Positions 25,516-34,643 of a DNA stretch of 64,000 bases are shown in pieces. This stretch comes from Paenibacillus glycanilyticus (GTDB lineage: Bacteria > Bacillota > Bacilli > Paenibacillales > Paenibacillaceae), in assembly GCF_023715145.1 (NCBI RefSeq), contig NZ_JAMBNP010000001.1:992001-1056000 (forward strand). Direction: 5' to 3'. The notes under the pieces were generated by a model that saw only the letters and a program-made list of their open reading frames with translations, did not search any database and was not told the origin of the DNA. How positions within the stretch are numbered: the stretch's first letter is position 1; the number at the start of each line of letters is the position of its first letter. The position numbers were made by a program, and so were the translations under genes.

Positions 25516-26625
25516 TTAAGCCAAAGGAGTTACTGTGCCCGCTGCCTTCCCGAACACTTTGAACTTCCATAACGAGTAACCGTACATGGTTCCTCTTCCC
25601 GTGCCGTACATCCGTACATATCTGGCCTCGGTTTCGTCGAAATTGACGATATCGGCACCTCCGTCTCCCGACGTCGTGCTGTAGACATCCGTCCAGTTCT
25701 CTCCTTCATTGGATACTTGAATCTGATAGGCGCTCTGCCGTAAGCTGCCTCCCAATCCAGCCTTACGCGGCTGATGAGGCTTGGAGCACCAAGGTCGACC
25801 TGAATCCACTGCGGATCGGATGAGTCGGATGCCCAGTGGGTTAGGCTATTCCCGTCATTGGCATCCACAGCCTGGTGCGCGCTCTCGGAGGACGAAGCCG
25901 CAATGGCTTTGCCTTTAGCCAGCTCGTTCGTAAACGTATCGGTGAAGGTTGCCTCGAAGTAGATGTAACGTCCGCCATCTTTGATGAAGTACTAATGCTG
26001 AGAAGGATTATAGAAGGAGTACTCGTTGTGGGTAATAATTTTTTTCGCGACCTTCAAACGCAGAATTCTTATACAGCCTTCTGTTGCTAAGATTGACCGG
26101 GAAACGAGCCTGGAGCTTATAAGCGGTATTGTGATGCGATTTTCTACGCTCCGTGCTCCGGTTCTCCGGCGCCATTGCCCAAGGATCACCGATCCGGACA
26201 GCGCTTTCATAATGGAAGCGCACATGAAACCCGATTACTCGGTCATCCTTCGCAGACATTAGGGTGCGTGGCATAGGTATCTATAAGGACTCCCGGAAAA
26301 TGCTCCTGCACAATCTCTTTGCCGCGGATTAAATGCCGGATGTTGCTTTAGCCGCCGATTACCCAGCCGTAAGGCTGGGCATAGCTTCCCGCCACCATTT
26401 CAACGCGTCCGGCCTCATCCGTCAGATGCTGCTTGATCAAGTCATACGAACGGGATCCGTCCGCCACAGCGCTTCCCAGGAGATCGGCTCGATGTCCAGG
26501 CATAGCTTCCAGTTCGGTAACTGCTCGAGTCTCCGAATGACATCTGCCCAGGCTCCAAGCGGCATATGCCCTTTGATGCCGCCGTGATAGCCGTCTACGA
26601 AATAAGCTTTCTTCGCCTGATTCAT
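25516..26625 (-). pseudogene. Decayed glycoside hydrolase (GH38-N-like) with C-terminal discoidin domain
   Basis: Broken coding sequence in the same direction as, and 21 bases after, the intact GH43. The 5' part reads KKAYFVDGYHGGIKGHMPLG and onward to CLDIEPISWEALW, shifts frame near 26447, and continues YDLIKQHLTDEAGRVEMVAG, SYAQPYGWVIGG. It then meets a TAA at 26348-26350 where relatives have Glu, and goes on as SNIRHLIRGKEIVQEHFPG. The GSYAQPYGW and NIR segments resemble the N-terminal domain of family GH38. After more stops and shifts, the 3' part encodes an F5/8 type C (discoidin) sugar-binding domain split in two frames near 25740 (HWASDSSDPQWIQVDLGAPS, then YQIQVSNEGENWTDVYSTTS). At least four disabling changes make it a clear pseudogene. 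The GH38 assignment is tentative. Confidence 0.8.
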
Positions 26626-26646
26626 CCTACTTCATTCCGGCACGCG

Positions 26647-27579
26647 TCAATCCCCATAGCATGCCAGTGTACGGGCAGGCACACCTTCGAAGCTGATCTT
26701 CACGGGCACAATCGTATTGTCTTCATTAAAGGTAAGCTTGTCGATGCACACGACACGATGATTCGCAGCGGTCTCTGTCAACGGACGACGGTGATAGACG
26801 ATATAATACTCATCGGTATCCGGTATTTGAATATATCCATGATGACCTGCCCCGGTCGCCACCTCCGGATCCTGCTGCAGAATGGTATCAAGCCGCTCGA
26901 ACGGTCCGGACGGCGAATCAGAGAGCGCGTAGGCTACCCGATAGTGCGGCCCGCCCCATCCGCCTTCCGCCCACATAAAGACGTACTGGCCGTTGCGCTT
27001 GAACATGCAGGGACCTTCCACGTAACCCTCCGGCGTCACCTCGCGATAGACGCTGCCGTCCTCGAAGGGAAGCAGGCTGATCATATCTTCGCCCAGACGG
27101 ACGATATTGCAATGTCCCCAACCGCCGTAATAGAGGTAATGCTGACCGTCATCATCCCGAAAAACATGCGGGTCGATAGGTTGAGCGCCATAATGGAACT
27201 GGTCAATCAAAGGCTTGCCGATAGCATCCCGGAACGGTCCCTCCGGACGGTCGGCCACCCCAACGCCAATACCGCCGGTCTCATCATTGCTTTGAATATC
27301 GTTTGCCGAGAAATAGATATAGTACTTTCCGTTGCACTCGATTGGCGACGGTGCCCATACGGCTTTATGCGCCCACTTGAAATCCTCAATCGACAGGATC
27401 CGTTCCGCCTTTGTCCAGTTGACCAGATCATCGGAATAAAAAGCATCGAAAAACAGCTGTTCTTCATATTTCGCGGAATAAGTAGGATAAATCCAATACT
27501 TCCCTTCAAAAATTCTTGCCTCCGGATCGGCATACCAGCCGGGAAATACGGGATTGCCAGATGTATGTTTATTGTTCAT
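26647..27579 (-). CDS. GH43 family arabinanase/xylosidase-type hydrolase
   Basis: A 310-residue five-bladed beta-propeller enzyme of family GH43. The three catalytic acids are seen: Asp18 (GWYADPEAR), Asp136 (QPIDPHVF) and Glu188 (GYVEGPCMF). It lacks a signal peptide and extra domains, so it likely trims arabinose- or xylose-containing oligosaccharides in the cytoplasm. A strong GGAGGAACAAAC site precedes the ATG at 27579. A cre-like site lies 145 bases upstream. A GntR-LacI hybrid regulator is divergent. The exact linkage is not predictable from the motifs. Confidence 0.9.
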   Translation of the reverse strand: MNNKHTSGNPVFPGWYADPEARIFEGKYWIYPTYSAKYEEQLFFDAFYSDDLVNWTKAERILSIEDFKWAHKAVWAPSPIECNGKYYIYFSANDIQSNDETGGIGVGVADRPEGPFRDAIGKPLIDQFHYGAQPIDPHVFRDDDGQHYLYYGGWGHCNIVRLGEDMISLLPFEDGSVYREVTPEGYVEGPCMFKRNGQYVFMWAEGGWGGPHYRVAYALSDSPSGPFERLDTILQQDPEVATGAGHHGYIQIPDTDEYYIVYHRRPLTETAANHRVVCIDKLTFNEDNTIVPVKISFEGVPARTLACYGD

Positions 27580-28027
27580 TGTTTGTTCCTCCTATGTGTC
27601 TGAATAGAATGGTAGATTGGATGAGTAGGTACGTATAAAAAGAAGTAGAGAATAGAATAGAAATTGATCCATTTCTATGCTTCTTGTCGTTAATTGATAG
27701 TATAATCATGTTTCCATTTTTAACTAAAGCGCTTTCATCAATAGAACATTCAACACTTTATCATAACCTCCTTGCCTGACTTCATTTAAACAGCATCAAC
27801 TTATTATGCTAAGCATACTAAGTTCACACACTATCTTCGAACCTATAGTAATACGAACTCCTAATTTTTTCAAACCTTTTTTATATAATTAGGAATAACT
27901 AACTACTCACCTCTTCAATTTCCCGTCAAAATATGTGACATTATTGCTCACCAAATAAAAGTTAGTATACCATTACGAAAAAAGTTAAGTTATAATCAAA
28001 GAAATGTTGTTATGAGGTGACTCAAGA
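27580..28027. other. Divergent intergenic region between GH43 and a GntR-LacI regulator
   Basis: 448 AT-rich bases with no coding potential. They hold the promoters of both genes, a cre-like site (27724-27737), and a GTACGT-centred stretch TAGGTACGTATA at 27626-27637 that resembles the core of the AraR-like operators at 34.6-37.6 kb. The AGGTGACTC at 28014-28022 is the binding site of the regulator gene. Confidence 0.5.
27724..27737 (-). promoter_or_regulatory. cre-like site (catabolite repression) before GH43
   Basis: On the minus strand TGAAAGCGCTTTAG matches the CcpA operator pattern TGWAANCGNTNWCA except at the last two positions. It is placed upstream of a sugar hydrolase, where glucose repression is expected. 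Confidence 0.5.
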
Positions 28028-29104
28028 ATGAGCGAAAAAGAGCCTGGGCTCCCCAAGTACCAGATCGTTAAAAATTACGTATTAGCCCAAATCGAGAACC
28101 AGGAAATTTCCAAGGATGATCGCATCCCAAGCGAATCCGAATTTTCCAAGATGTTAAACGTGAGCTCCATCACGGTCAGAAAGGCTCTTGCGGAGTTAGT
28201 TAATGAAGGCGTTATTTACCGCATACGGGGGAAAGGCAGCTTCGTGGCGGCAGGTCAAGCTTCCATAACCGAAAAGACGTCCAATCTGGTTGCTTTCGTC
28301 ATTTCCGGCGTTGAAATGTATGACAGCTCCTATATGCAAATTATGAAGGGGATTCAATCCTTTCTGGGCAAGCATGATTGCAAGCTGATAATCGAGTTTG
28401 TGGAGAACACCTTTGAGGAAGAGCGAGAACTTATTCTACGGCTGCTACAATCCGATATAAGGGGACTTCTCATCTACTCCTCGGATCCTGTTTCAGCGAA
28501 GGGCTATCTGAATGATATACGGAAGAAATCCATTCCCTTTGTCATGCTCGACCGATCTCCTGCAGGGTATCCGGTCAATGTCGTGACTTGCAACAATCAT
28601 GACGGCGCTTACGAAGCCGTGGAGTATTTAATCCGGAACGGTCACAAGCAGATCGGATTTGCCGCTTACGATTTCCACCTCAGCCCGGAAGTTGACCGCT
28701 ATAACGGTTATTGCAATGCCGTAGCCAATGCCTCCCTTTCCGTAAACAAGAAGCTCCTCTATCTGGAGAAAGAACTAAACTATGATGCTCTTGTTGAACA
28801 AATACAAGAGGGAGAAATTACGGCGCTATTTTGCGCCAACGACAAACGCGCTCTAGAAGTGCTGGAGCAGCTAACTAGCCGGGGAATTCGAATTCCCGAG
28901 CAAATATCGCTTATGGGCTTTGACGATTTCGAAAGCTCCAAATTTGCGAAGGTTGCTTTGAGCACGGTGAAGCAATATTTCGACGTGCTAGGCTACGAAA
29001 GCGCCAAGCTGCTGCTTGAAATCAGCGAAGGTCATTCTTATGGCAATAAAAAAGTCATGCTGCCTACCAGTCTGATCATTCGGGATACGGTTAGACCCTT
29101 ATAA
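28028..29104 (+). CDS. GntR-LacI hybrid transcriptional regulator (AraR-like)
   Basis: A 358-residue repressor. The GntR winged helix is at the N-terminus (IPSESEFSKMLNVSSITVRK, ALAELVNEGVIYRIRGKGSF), joined to a LacI-type periplasmic-binding-protein-like sensor domain (about 85-355; SDIRGLLIYSS, GHKQIGFAAYDFH, LMGFDDFESSKFAKVALSTVKQ). This is the architecture of the arabinose repressor AraR. It is divergent from the GH43 gene, its most likely target. A second protein of the same design (34644-35741) belongs to the arabinose genes, so this copy may sense a related oligosaccharide. A terminator follows. Confidence 0.88.
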   Translation: MSEKEPGLPKYQIVKNYVLAQIENQEISKDDRIPSESEFSKMLNVSSITVRKALAELVNEGVIYRIRGKGSFVAAGQASITEKTSNLVAFVISGVEMYDSSYMQIMKGIQSFLGKHDCKLIIEFVENTFEEERELILRLLQSDIRGLLIYSSDPVSAKGYLNDIRKKSIPFVMLDRSPAGYPVNVVTCNNHDGAYEAVEYLIRNGHKQIGFAAYDFHLSPEVDRYNGYCNAVANASLSVNKKLLYLEKELNYDALVEQIQEGEITALFCANDKRALEVLEQLTSRGIRIPEQISLMGFDDFESSKFAKVALSTVKQYFDVLGYESAKLLLEISEGHSYGNKKVMLPTSLIIRDTVRPL

Positions 29105-29115
29105 ACGCAAAAAAG

Positions 29116-29142
29116 CAGACTAGCCGGGCAGTCTGTTTTTTT
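29116..29142 (+). terminator. Terminator of the GntR-LacI regulator gene
   Basis: CAGACT-AGCCGGGC-AGTCTG stem followed by seven T (29136-29142). Confidence 0.85.
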
Positions 29143-29246
29143 GCGTGCAAAAGCCATTAAATGGGTAAAGGTTTAAAAAATAGCCGATCCGTTAATGCTG
29201 ATCGAATACCCTACCTCCGTACCTTTTGTTTCTAGGAGATGCAAGC

Positions 29247-29771
29247 ATGGATTTGAGCCATAACCCGCTGGTCAGCAAAGCGTATGCCAGCCCTAAATTA
29301 AGACAACTTATCCTGAATACAGGAACCATGTTCCTGTATTGCGATTACTCCGGCTTCGCTTCGCATAATGTTTACGGCGCAGCTTGTTGTACCGTCTTTA
29401 ACCAAACGATAAGCGTATCCGCCACAAGACTGCCGATCACAAGCGATCAGGGTTCAAACTACGGCGAAATGATGGCGATTATTTTCAGCCTGGAGACGCT
29501 TGCTGCAGCAAGCGCCAGCTTAGAGCATCAGCCAAAAATCGCCGTCATCTATACCGACTGCATCCGCATTTCGCATCTGCTTTCGCATTCGCAACTCCAA
29601 GAGAAACCTGGAAGACAAGAACTACTAACCGCATTAGCCAACTTCAATCGTTTGTTCCCCGATATCGTCATTCAGATCAAATATATTAGCAAACATAAGA
29701 AAAACAACTACTTGCATAGACTGGCTCACAACGCCGCTCGGGATGCCGCCCTTTCGGTTACTTTGTCGTAG
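29247..29771 (+). CDS. RNase H-fold protein, stand-alone
   Basis: A 174-residue protein with the acidic pattern of ribonuclease HI: Asp33 (LYCDYSG), Glu74 (NYGEMMAI), Asp104 (IYTDCIR) and Asp166 (HNAARDAA), plus His near 157-161. The strand order matches the RNase H fold. The ATG at 29247 follows AGGAGATGC. Its role may be cutting RNA in RNA-DNA hybrids, but sequence divergence leaves this open. It stands between a regulator and ger operon 2. Its last 14 bases overlap, tail to tail, with the end of the Ger(x)C gene, so the two transcripts are complementary at their ends. Confidence 0.65.
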   Translation: MDLSHNPLVSKAYASPKLRQLILNTGTMFLYCDYSGFASHNVYGAACCTVFNQTISVSATRLPITSDQGSNYGEMMAIIFSLETLAAASASLEHQPKIAVIYTDCIRISHLLSHSQLQEKPGRQELLTALANFNRLFPDIVIQIKYISKHKKNNYLHRLAHNAARDAALSVTLS

Positions 29772-30945
29772 AACCAAATTCCGTAATTTGCAAATCAATA
29801 TTAAGGTTTATCCGCGACTTGCTGAACGTGTCGTCCCAATTCGCCTTTACTTCTTTCCATATATGAGGCTTCTGTATTCTCACGGCTTCACCGAACATGG
29901 CCACGTCCACCTTGTACCTGGACTGCATGGCGGATAGAAGATGCTCCATCATGCTCGTCAGCTTCTCCCGGAATAACTTCTCAGCCTTTGTCTGATAGGC
30001 ATCGGACGCCGGGTTGTCCTCCACGCTCCAATCCTCGCTTATCCGGCCTTTGCCTTCAATGCGGACCTGGAAGACAAGCCGATCATCGCCCCCCCTATTA
30101 ACCCGAACGCGGGTTTTCATTTCTTTAATCTCGTAGGACATCGTTTCGTCCTGCTCGTTCTTTGTTTTGATGACGCCGCTCGATCCGGCATTTGTAAGCC
30201 AGTTGATGCATTCCACATCCTCTTGGGTTAAGGTTCCGATCCACTTGCCGGAATCTCCCTTAATGATACCCGCTCCCGAGAACTCAATCTGTTTTTTGGC
30301 CCGAATAATATTTTGCAGGATAAAGCTCTGCTTAGAATGCATTAGAGCATCCAAATCCGTCATAAGGACAGGGTCCATTATTTTGCTTGTCCGGAATTGG
30401 TTCTGAACGATATCGTTGATGTAGAAGGAAGGAACCTCGTCAGGCGTTTTTGTCGTTAACGTCTGCATGGCCTTCTCCGAGCTAAGGAAAATCTTTACGC
30501 TTGGCCGAATATCATTATCGCGGAGCATAAAATCCGTTATCTGCTTAATGCTTCGATGCTGCAGCAGCTGTGAGGAAATCACGATAATTTTCAAATGATG
30601 GCCAATAATCGGCTTGTTCATCCGCAAGGAAAACTGTCGGAAGATCTCCAGAATCGAGTCGCCTGCCCCCGTAATATTCGTGTAAGGAGAAGTCTTGCCC
30701 ATTACTTCTCCTTTCGAACCGGCCTTTAAGGGGACGATTTGGACGGTAGCCGTGATTTTATTCTGTTTGGAGTAAGCTCCGCCTTTCTCTTCAAATTCTC
30801 TCTCCGTCGTACTGATTTCGCCTTCATCTAATGCCATCCCCGCGTAGATAGCAAGGTCTTCTATTTCATTGCTGCTCCAGCAGCCCGATTGGGTGATTAC
30901 AACCATAACCATCAGCAGCATGAATACAAGCTTAAGGCTTCTCAT
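29758..30945 (-). CDS. Spore germination receptor subunit C, Ger(x)C lipoprotein (operon 2)
   Basis: A 395-residue lipoprotein. The signal segment LVFMLLMVMVVITQSGC carries the lipobox cysteine. It is the last gene of the second ger operon and overlaps subunit B by 14 bases. Segments such as FSLRMNKPIIGHHLKIIVIS and ITDFMLRDNDIRPSVKIFLS are typical of the family. It is only distantly similar to the Ger(x)C of operon 1, so the two receptors are not a recent duplication. Confidence 0.93.
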   Translation of the reverse strand: MRSLKLVFMLLMVMVVITQSGCWSSNEIEDLAIYAGMALDEGEISTTEREFEEKGGAYSKQNKITATVQIVPLKAGSKGEVMGKTSPYTNITGAGDSILEIFRQFSLRMNKPIIGHHLKIIVISSQLLQHRSIKQITDFMLRDNDIRPSVKIFLSSEKAMQTLTTKTPDEVPSFYINDIVQNQFRTSKIMDPVLMTDLDALMHSKQSFILQNIIRAKKQIEFSGAGIIKGDSGKWIGTLTQEDVECINWLTNAGSSGVIKTKNEQDETMSYEIKEMKTRVRVNRGGDDRLVFQVRIEGKGRISEDWSVEDNPASDAYQTKAEKLFREKLTSMMEHLLSAMQSRYKVDVAMFGEAVRIQKPHIWKEVKANWDDTFSKSRINLNIDLQITEFGSTTK

Positions 30946-32056
30946 ACTGTATGCCGCCTTTGAATCGCATTAAAGCAATTAGAGAGAGCGTTACGGGGAA
31001 AAGGAGAAACAGAAGAATGCTTGAGTAGCCGATCGAGTCCCCAAGCTCAAACACTTCATTAATATTTTTGGGGATCATGGTCACGATGAAGATCACCGGC
31101 ACTAAAGCAAAAATGACCCCTTTGTATGAGAGGTTAAACACTTGCGACAGCCCTAATGACGAATTATAAAAGAAGCTGCAATAGTTGCAGAACATCTGCA
31201 TCAGCCATATGACCAATAAAGGAAACTCGAAGCGCTCAAACAGAAATCCCGTTATTTCAAAGCTCCGTACCAGATCAATAGTCGGCCATGTACTGGTTAC
31301 CGCCGAATCGACGGACAGTCCCCCGATCACCATGATGATCGTAATAAAATACAAACCAACCGGAATGCTTATTCCGGTCAGCATGGCTTTTAGCGCTTGT
31401 TTCGGATGTTCTAATTGAGCGACCAAGGTCATTACAACCTCGCATCCCGAGTAGACAAGAACGGTTGATTTCAGCCCCTGGATAACCGGATAGATCCCGT
31501 CACCCAGAACCGGCCTTAAGTTGTCGATTTGAAACAATCTCAAGCTAAGCAGGTACGACACAATCAGAATAAACAAGCTGATGGGAAATACGATTTGAAA
31601 TACCCGCGCAATCGAATTAATCCCTCCAAGCACCAGATAGGCACCCAGCCAAATAAACGGGATGGTTATGGCCCATATGGGAGTCCCCTCTAACAGATAA
31701 AATAGCGTCACTTCCGCCATCGCTCGAATTTCAAAGCCTGCTATAACGACGTAATACAAGATCAACATCAGGCACCATACCATGCCCGGGTAACGGCCTA
31801 TAATCGTTTGCGTATATTGGAAAACGGTCTTGCCCGGAAATCTTAGGCTTAATTTGAGCATGATCACAACAACGAGCATGACGATGATACCGCCGACAAG
31901 AACAGAGATCCAGCTGTCCGGCGTCTTTACCGACTCGCTGACACTCCTCGGCAGCGTCAGAATCCCCGCTCCCAGCATCGTATTATTTAAAACAATAGCA
32001 GCTTGCGAAGATGTAATTTTGTCATTCGGCTCAACAAATGATCTCGAAACAGACAT
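30932..32056 (-). CDS. Spore germination receptor subunit B, permease type (operon 2)
   Basis: A 374-residue integral membrane protein with about ten spans, of the GerB family. SSQAAIVLNNTMLGAGILTL at the start and RVFQIVFPISLFILIVSYLL in the middle fit the germinant-binding permease subunit. It starts 15 bases after the gerA-type gene and overlaps the Ger(x)C gene. By family knowledge this subunit holds the ligand pocket, so differences from the operon 1 copy would give the two receptors different germinants. Confidence 0.93.
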   Translation of the reverse strand: MSVSRSFVEPNDKITSSQAAIVLNNTMLGAGILTLPRSVSESVKTPDSWISVLVGGIIVMLVVVIMLKLSLRFPGKTVFQYTQTIIGRYPGMVWCLMLILYYVVIAGFEIRAMAEVTLFYLLEGTPIWAITIPFIWLGAYLVLGGINSIARVFQIVFPISLFILIVSYLLSLRLFQIDNLRPVLGDGIYPVIQGLKSTVLVYSGCEVVMTLVAQLEHPKQALKAMLTGISIPVGLYFITIIMVIGGLSVDSAVTSTWPTIDLVRSFEITGFLFERFEFPLLVIWLMQMFCNYCSFFYNSSLGLSQVFNLSYKGVIFALVPVIFIVTMIPKNINEVFELGDSIGYSSILLFLLFPVTLSLIALMRFKGGIQYEKP

Positions 32057-32071
32057 AAGCTTTCCTCGATT

Positions 32072-33700
32072 CTACCTGCGTTTGTTTTGCTTCGTTTTCA
32101 TTAATTTGGGTCTTCTGTTCATCAGGAATATCGGCATCCGCACAAAGAAATCCTTCCAGTCGCTAAGCCGGTAAGGCGTGATGGGGGTAAGGTACGGAAC
32201 GCCAAAGCTCTTCAGCTTGGATAGATGGCAGCAGACGAGCAAGAAAAACAAAATGGTACCGTACATGCCTAAAATAGCGGCAAACAGCATAGCCACGAAC
32301 CGGAGCATCCGAAGCGTAATTCCCGCACTGTATACCGGAATGGAAAAGGATGAAATGGCCGTAACGGCTACGACGATAACCAGAAACGGACTCACAATCC
32401 CTGCTTGGACCGCTGCTTCGCCAATAACAAGACCTCCAACGATTCCCATTGCGGGTCCAATCGGCTTTGGCAGCCGGATTCCGGCTTCCCGCAAAATTTC
32501 GATGGAGATTTCCAGAATCATGACCTCGATCAAGGCCGGAAACGGTACGCCCTGGCGGGTCTCGATAATCGTCAAAGCCAGCTCCGTCGGGATTAGCCCG
32601 GGATGGAACGAGATAAAAGAGATATATAAAGAAGGTGCCATCACCGCAATAAAAGCTGCCAAAAACCGGAGCATGCGCAATAACGTACCCGGCAGCCAGC
32701 GCTCGAAATAATCCTCCGGGGATTGCAGCAGCATGCTGAACGTAACGGGAACGATAAGGGCAAATGGCGTGCCGTCGAGTAAAATGGCGATTTTCCCCTC
32801 TAATAATGCGGCTATGACCCGGTCAGGACGTTCCGTATTTTGTGCTTGCTGGAACGGACTTAAATAGTTATCCTCGATTAGCTGTTCAATGGAACCTGAC
32901 TCTGCGGCAAAATCAATCTTAATGCTCTCTATACGAGCATGAACTTCCTTCAGTAAATCAGGATTAACGATGTCGTTCAAGTATACGATCGCCAATTCCT
33001 TCTGAATGGTATCGCCTACCCTATAGCTCCTGATTTGCAAATTACCAGTCAAACCCTGCTTTCGGATCATGGCCGTGTTCATGTTCAGCTCTTCCGTAAA
33101 GCCTACTCGCGATCCGCGCAGCAGAGATTCGGATAACGGCTCGGTAATATCCCGGGAAGGTCCGCAGGGCGGATTGATCAGCAGGCCCTCGCTATGGCCA
33201 TCGATAATCAGAGCCATATAGCCGAACAAAATGGATTGAGTGAATTCATCCATAGAAGAAGTCGTATGAGCCGAATTGGTAGGTATGCGATCGATCAAAT
33301 TGGATATGGATTGACCGAAGGGAGCTTCGAGCAGCATTTGCATAATCTGTATTTTTAACAACTGGTCTTCCTGCATGCCCTTCACAAAAACGAGAGCAGC
33401 ACGGACCTCGGAGTCTCCCACAGCTAGTTCGCGGATAATGACATCGCTGTTTGCTCCAATTGCTTCTCTGACTCTGTTCATGTTGTTATCATAATCTCGA
33501 GAAAACGGATGATCAGGAAGTTCTTCTGTGCCTGAATAGGTAGTTTGGCTTACCCCCTCAGCAGAACCCGATTTGTCTTTCGCCAGGGTATTAAGCGCAG
33601 CGTATATCCGGTAGATTACTATGGGAACTGCAAGAGTAAGGAGAGCCTGGAAGAACACCTCCCAACCCGGAATATGCGATTTGATAGAAGATAACATCAA
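32072..33700 (-). CDS. Spore germination receptor subunit A (operon 2)
   Basis: A 542-residue GerA family protein. It has an N-terminal hydrophobic segment (VFFQALLTLAVPIVIYRIYA) that the operon 1 subunit lacks. Then come the soluble domain with RGSRVGFTEELNMNTAMIRK and NTERPDRVIAALLEGKIAIL, and the membrane domain with FPALIEVMILEISIEILREA and IGPAMGIVGGLVIGEAAVQA. The start is TTG at 33700 or ATG at 33697, behind AAAGGA. It leads operon 2, in the order A-B-C. Confidence 0.94.
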   Translation of the reverse strand: MMLSSIKSHIPGWEVFFQALLTLAVPIVIYRIYAALNTLAKDKSGSAEGVSQTTYSGTEELPDHPFSRDYDNNMNRVREAIGANSDVIIRELAVGDSEVRAALVFVKGMQEDQLLKIQIMQMLLEAPFGQSISNLIDRIPTNSAHTTSSMDEFTQSILFGYMALIIDGHSEGLLINPPCGPSRDITEPLSESLLRGSRVGFTEELNMNTAMIRKQGLTGNLQIRSYRVGDTIQKELAIVYLNDIVNPDLLKEVHARIESIKIDFAAESGSIEQLIEDNYLSPFQQAQNTERPDRVIAALLEGKIAILLDGTPFALIVPVTFSMLLQSPEDYFERWLPGTLLRMLRFLAAFIAVMAPSLYISFISFHPGLIPTELALTIIETRQGVPFPALIEVMILEISIEILREAGIRLPKPIGPAMGIVGGLVIGEAAVQAGIVSPFLVIVVAVTAISSFSIPVYSAGITLRMLRFVAMLFAAILGMYGTILFFLLVCCHLSKLKSFGVPYLTPITPYRLSDWKDFFVRMPIFLMNRRPKLMKTKQNKRR

Positions 33701-33798
33701 TAATCATTCCTTTAAATCTCAGTATGAATAATATTCCTTATTTAGCTTTTATTATACAGAAGTTGCCTCCAACTGAACCGGACTTAAACCGGCAACAA

Positions 33799-33841
33799 AA
33801 AAGACAACTCCCCTCCGAATAACGGAAAGAAGTTGTCTTTG
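33799..33841 (-). terminator. Terminator of araD
   Basis: AAAGACAACT and AGTTGTCTTT arms around a GC-rich inner part, followed by TTTGTTG on the minus strand; 13 bases after the stop at 33854. Confidence 0.75.
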
Positions 33842-33853
33842 TTGCGTTCTATA

Positions 33854-34555
33854 TTATTTGGTTTGACCGTAATAGGCATTCGCTCCATGCTTCCGAAGGA
33901 AATGCTTGTCAAGCAGCGCTTGATCCATCGGTTGAAGTGCCGGGTTTAAATGGTAGGCATGCAGCGCCATTTTGGCCACTTCCTCCACAACGACGGCATT
34001 ATGCACGGCTTCATGAGCGTCTTTTCCCCAATTGAATGGGGCATGGCTGTTCACAAGTACGCTCGGAATCTTCATCGGATCTTTATCCTTGAATGTTTCA
34101 ACAATCACGTTACCCGTTTCCAGCTCATAATTATTTTCGATTTCCTCGCGAGTCATTGCCCGGGTGACCGGAATTTCTCCGTAAAAGTAATCGGCGTGAG
34201 TTGTTCCAAGCGCCGGTATTCCTCTTCCGGCTTGCGCCCAGCTTGTAGCCCACGGGGAATGCGTATGGACAATCCCGCCAACATGCGGGAATGCTTTATA
34301 TAATACAAGATGCGTAGGGGTATCCGATGATGGCTTGAGCTCTCCCTCCACCTTGTTACCGTCAAGATCAACGACAACCAGATCCTCCAGCTTCAGCTTA
34401 TCGTACGGCACCCCGCTTGGTTTGATGACCACAAGGCCGCTTTCCCGGTCGATACCGCTCACATTTCCCCAAGTAAAGGTAACAAGTCCGTATTTAGGCA
34501 AATCCAGATTAGCTTCCAAAACCTCTTGCTTTAACCGCTCCAGCACGATGCTCAT
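33854..34555 (-). CDS. araD: L-ribulose-5-phosphate 4-epimerase
   Basis: A 233-residue class II aldolase-like epimerase that converts L-ribulose 5-phosphate to D-xylulose 5-phosphate, the last arabinose-specific step. Seen are [20 protein letters not shown], the phosphate-binding [15 protein letters not shown], the zinc histidines in [14 protein letters not shown] and the segment [14 protein letters not shown]. An in-frame ATG at 34585 would overlap the -10 box, so the start is placed at the ATG at 34555. That gives the family's usual length (about 231). It is controlled by an AraR-like operator in its promoter. Confidence 0.95.
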   Translation of the reverse strand: MSIVLERLKQEVLEANLDLPKYGLVTFTWGNVSGIDRESGLVVIKPSGVPYDKLKLEDLVVVDLDGNKVEGELKPSSDTPTHLVLYKAFPHVGGIVHTHSPWATSWAQAGRGIPALGTTHADYFYGEIPVTRAMTREEIENNYELETGNVIVETFKDKDPMKIPSVLVNSHAPFNWGKDAHEAVHNAVVVEEVAKMALHAYHLNPALQPMDQALLDKHFLRKHGANAYYGQTK

Positions 34556-34583
34556 CCTTTCGTCAAACCTCATTTTCATTGTC

Positions 34584-34606
34584 ATTATACACTTGTACGT
34601 ACATGT
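34584..34606 (-). promoter_or_regulatory. araD promoter with AraR-like operator
   Basis: On the minus strand ACATGTACGTACAAGT (34591-34606) is followed directly by a TATAAT -10 box (34584-34589), so a bound repressor would cover the spacer. The motif matches the GTACGTAC-centred AraR operators known from Bacillus. Confidence 0.8.
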
Positions 34607-34643
34607 TTTCTACAATTATTTTGGTTGACTATGCGACTTGTCA

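Noticed and set aside
26566..27603. 345-codon plus-strand open frame
   Set aside because: Antisense to the GH43 gene, which has all three catalytic acids; no ribosome binding site or recognisable motif.
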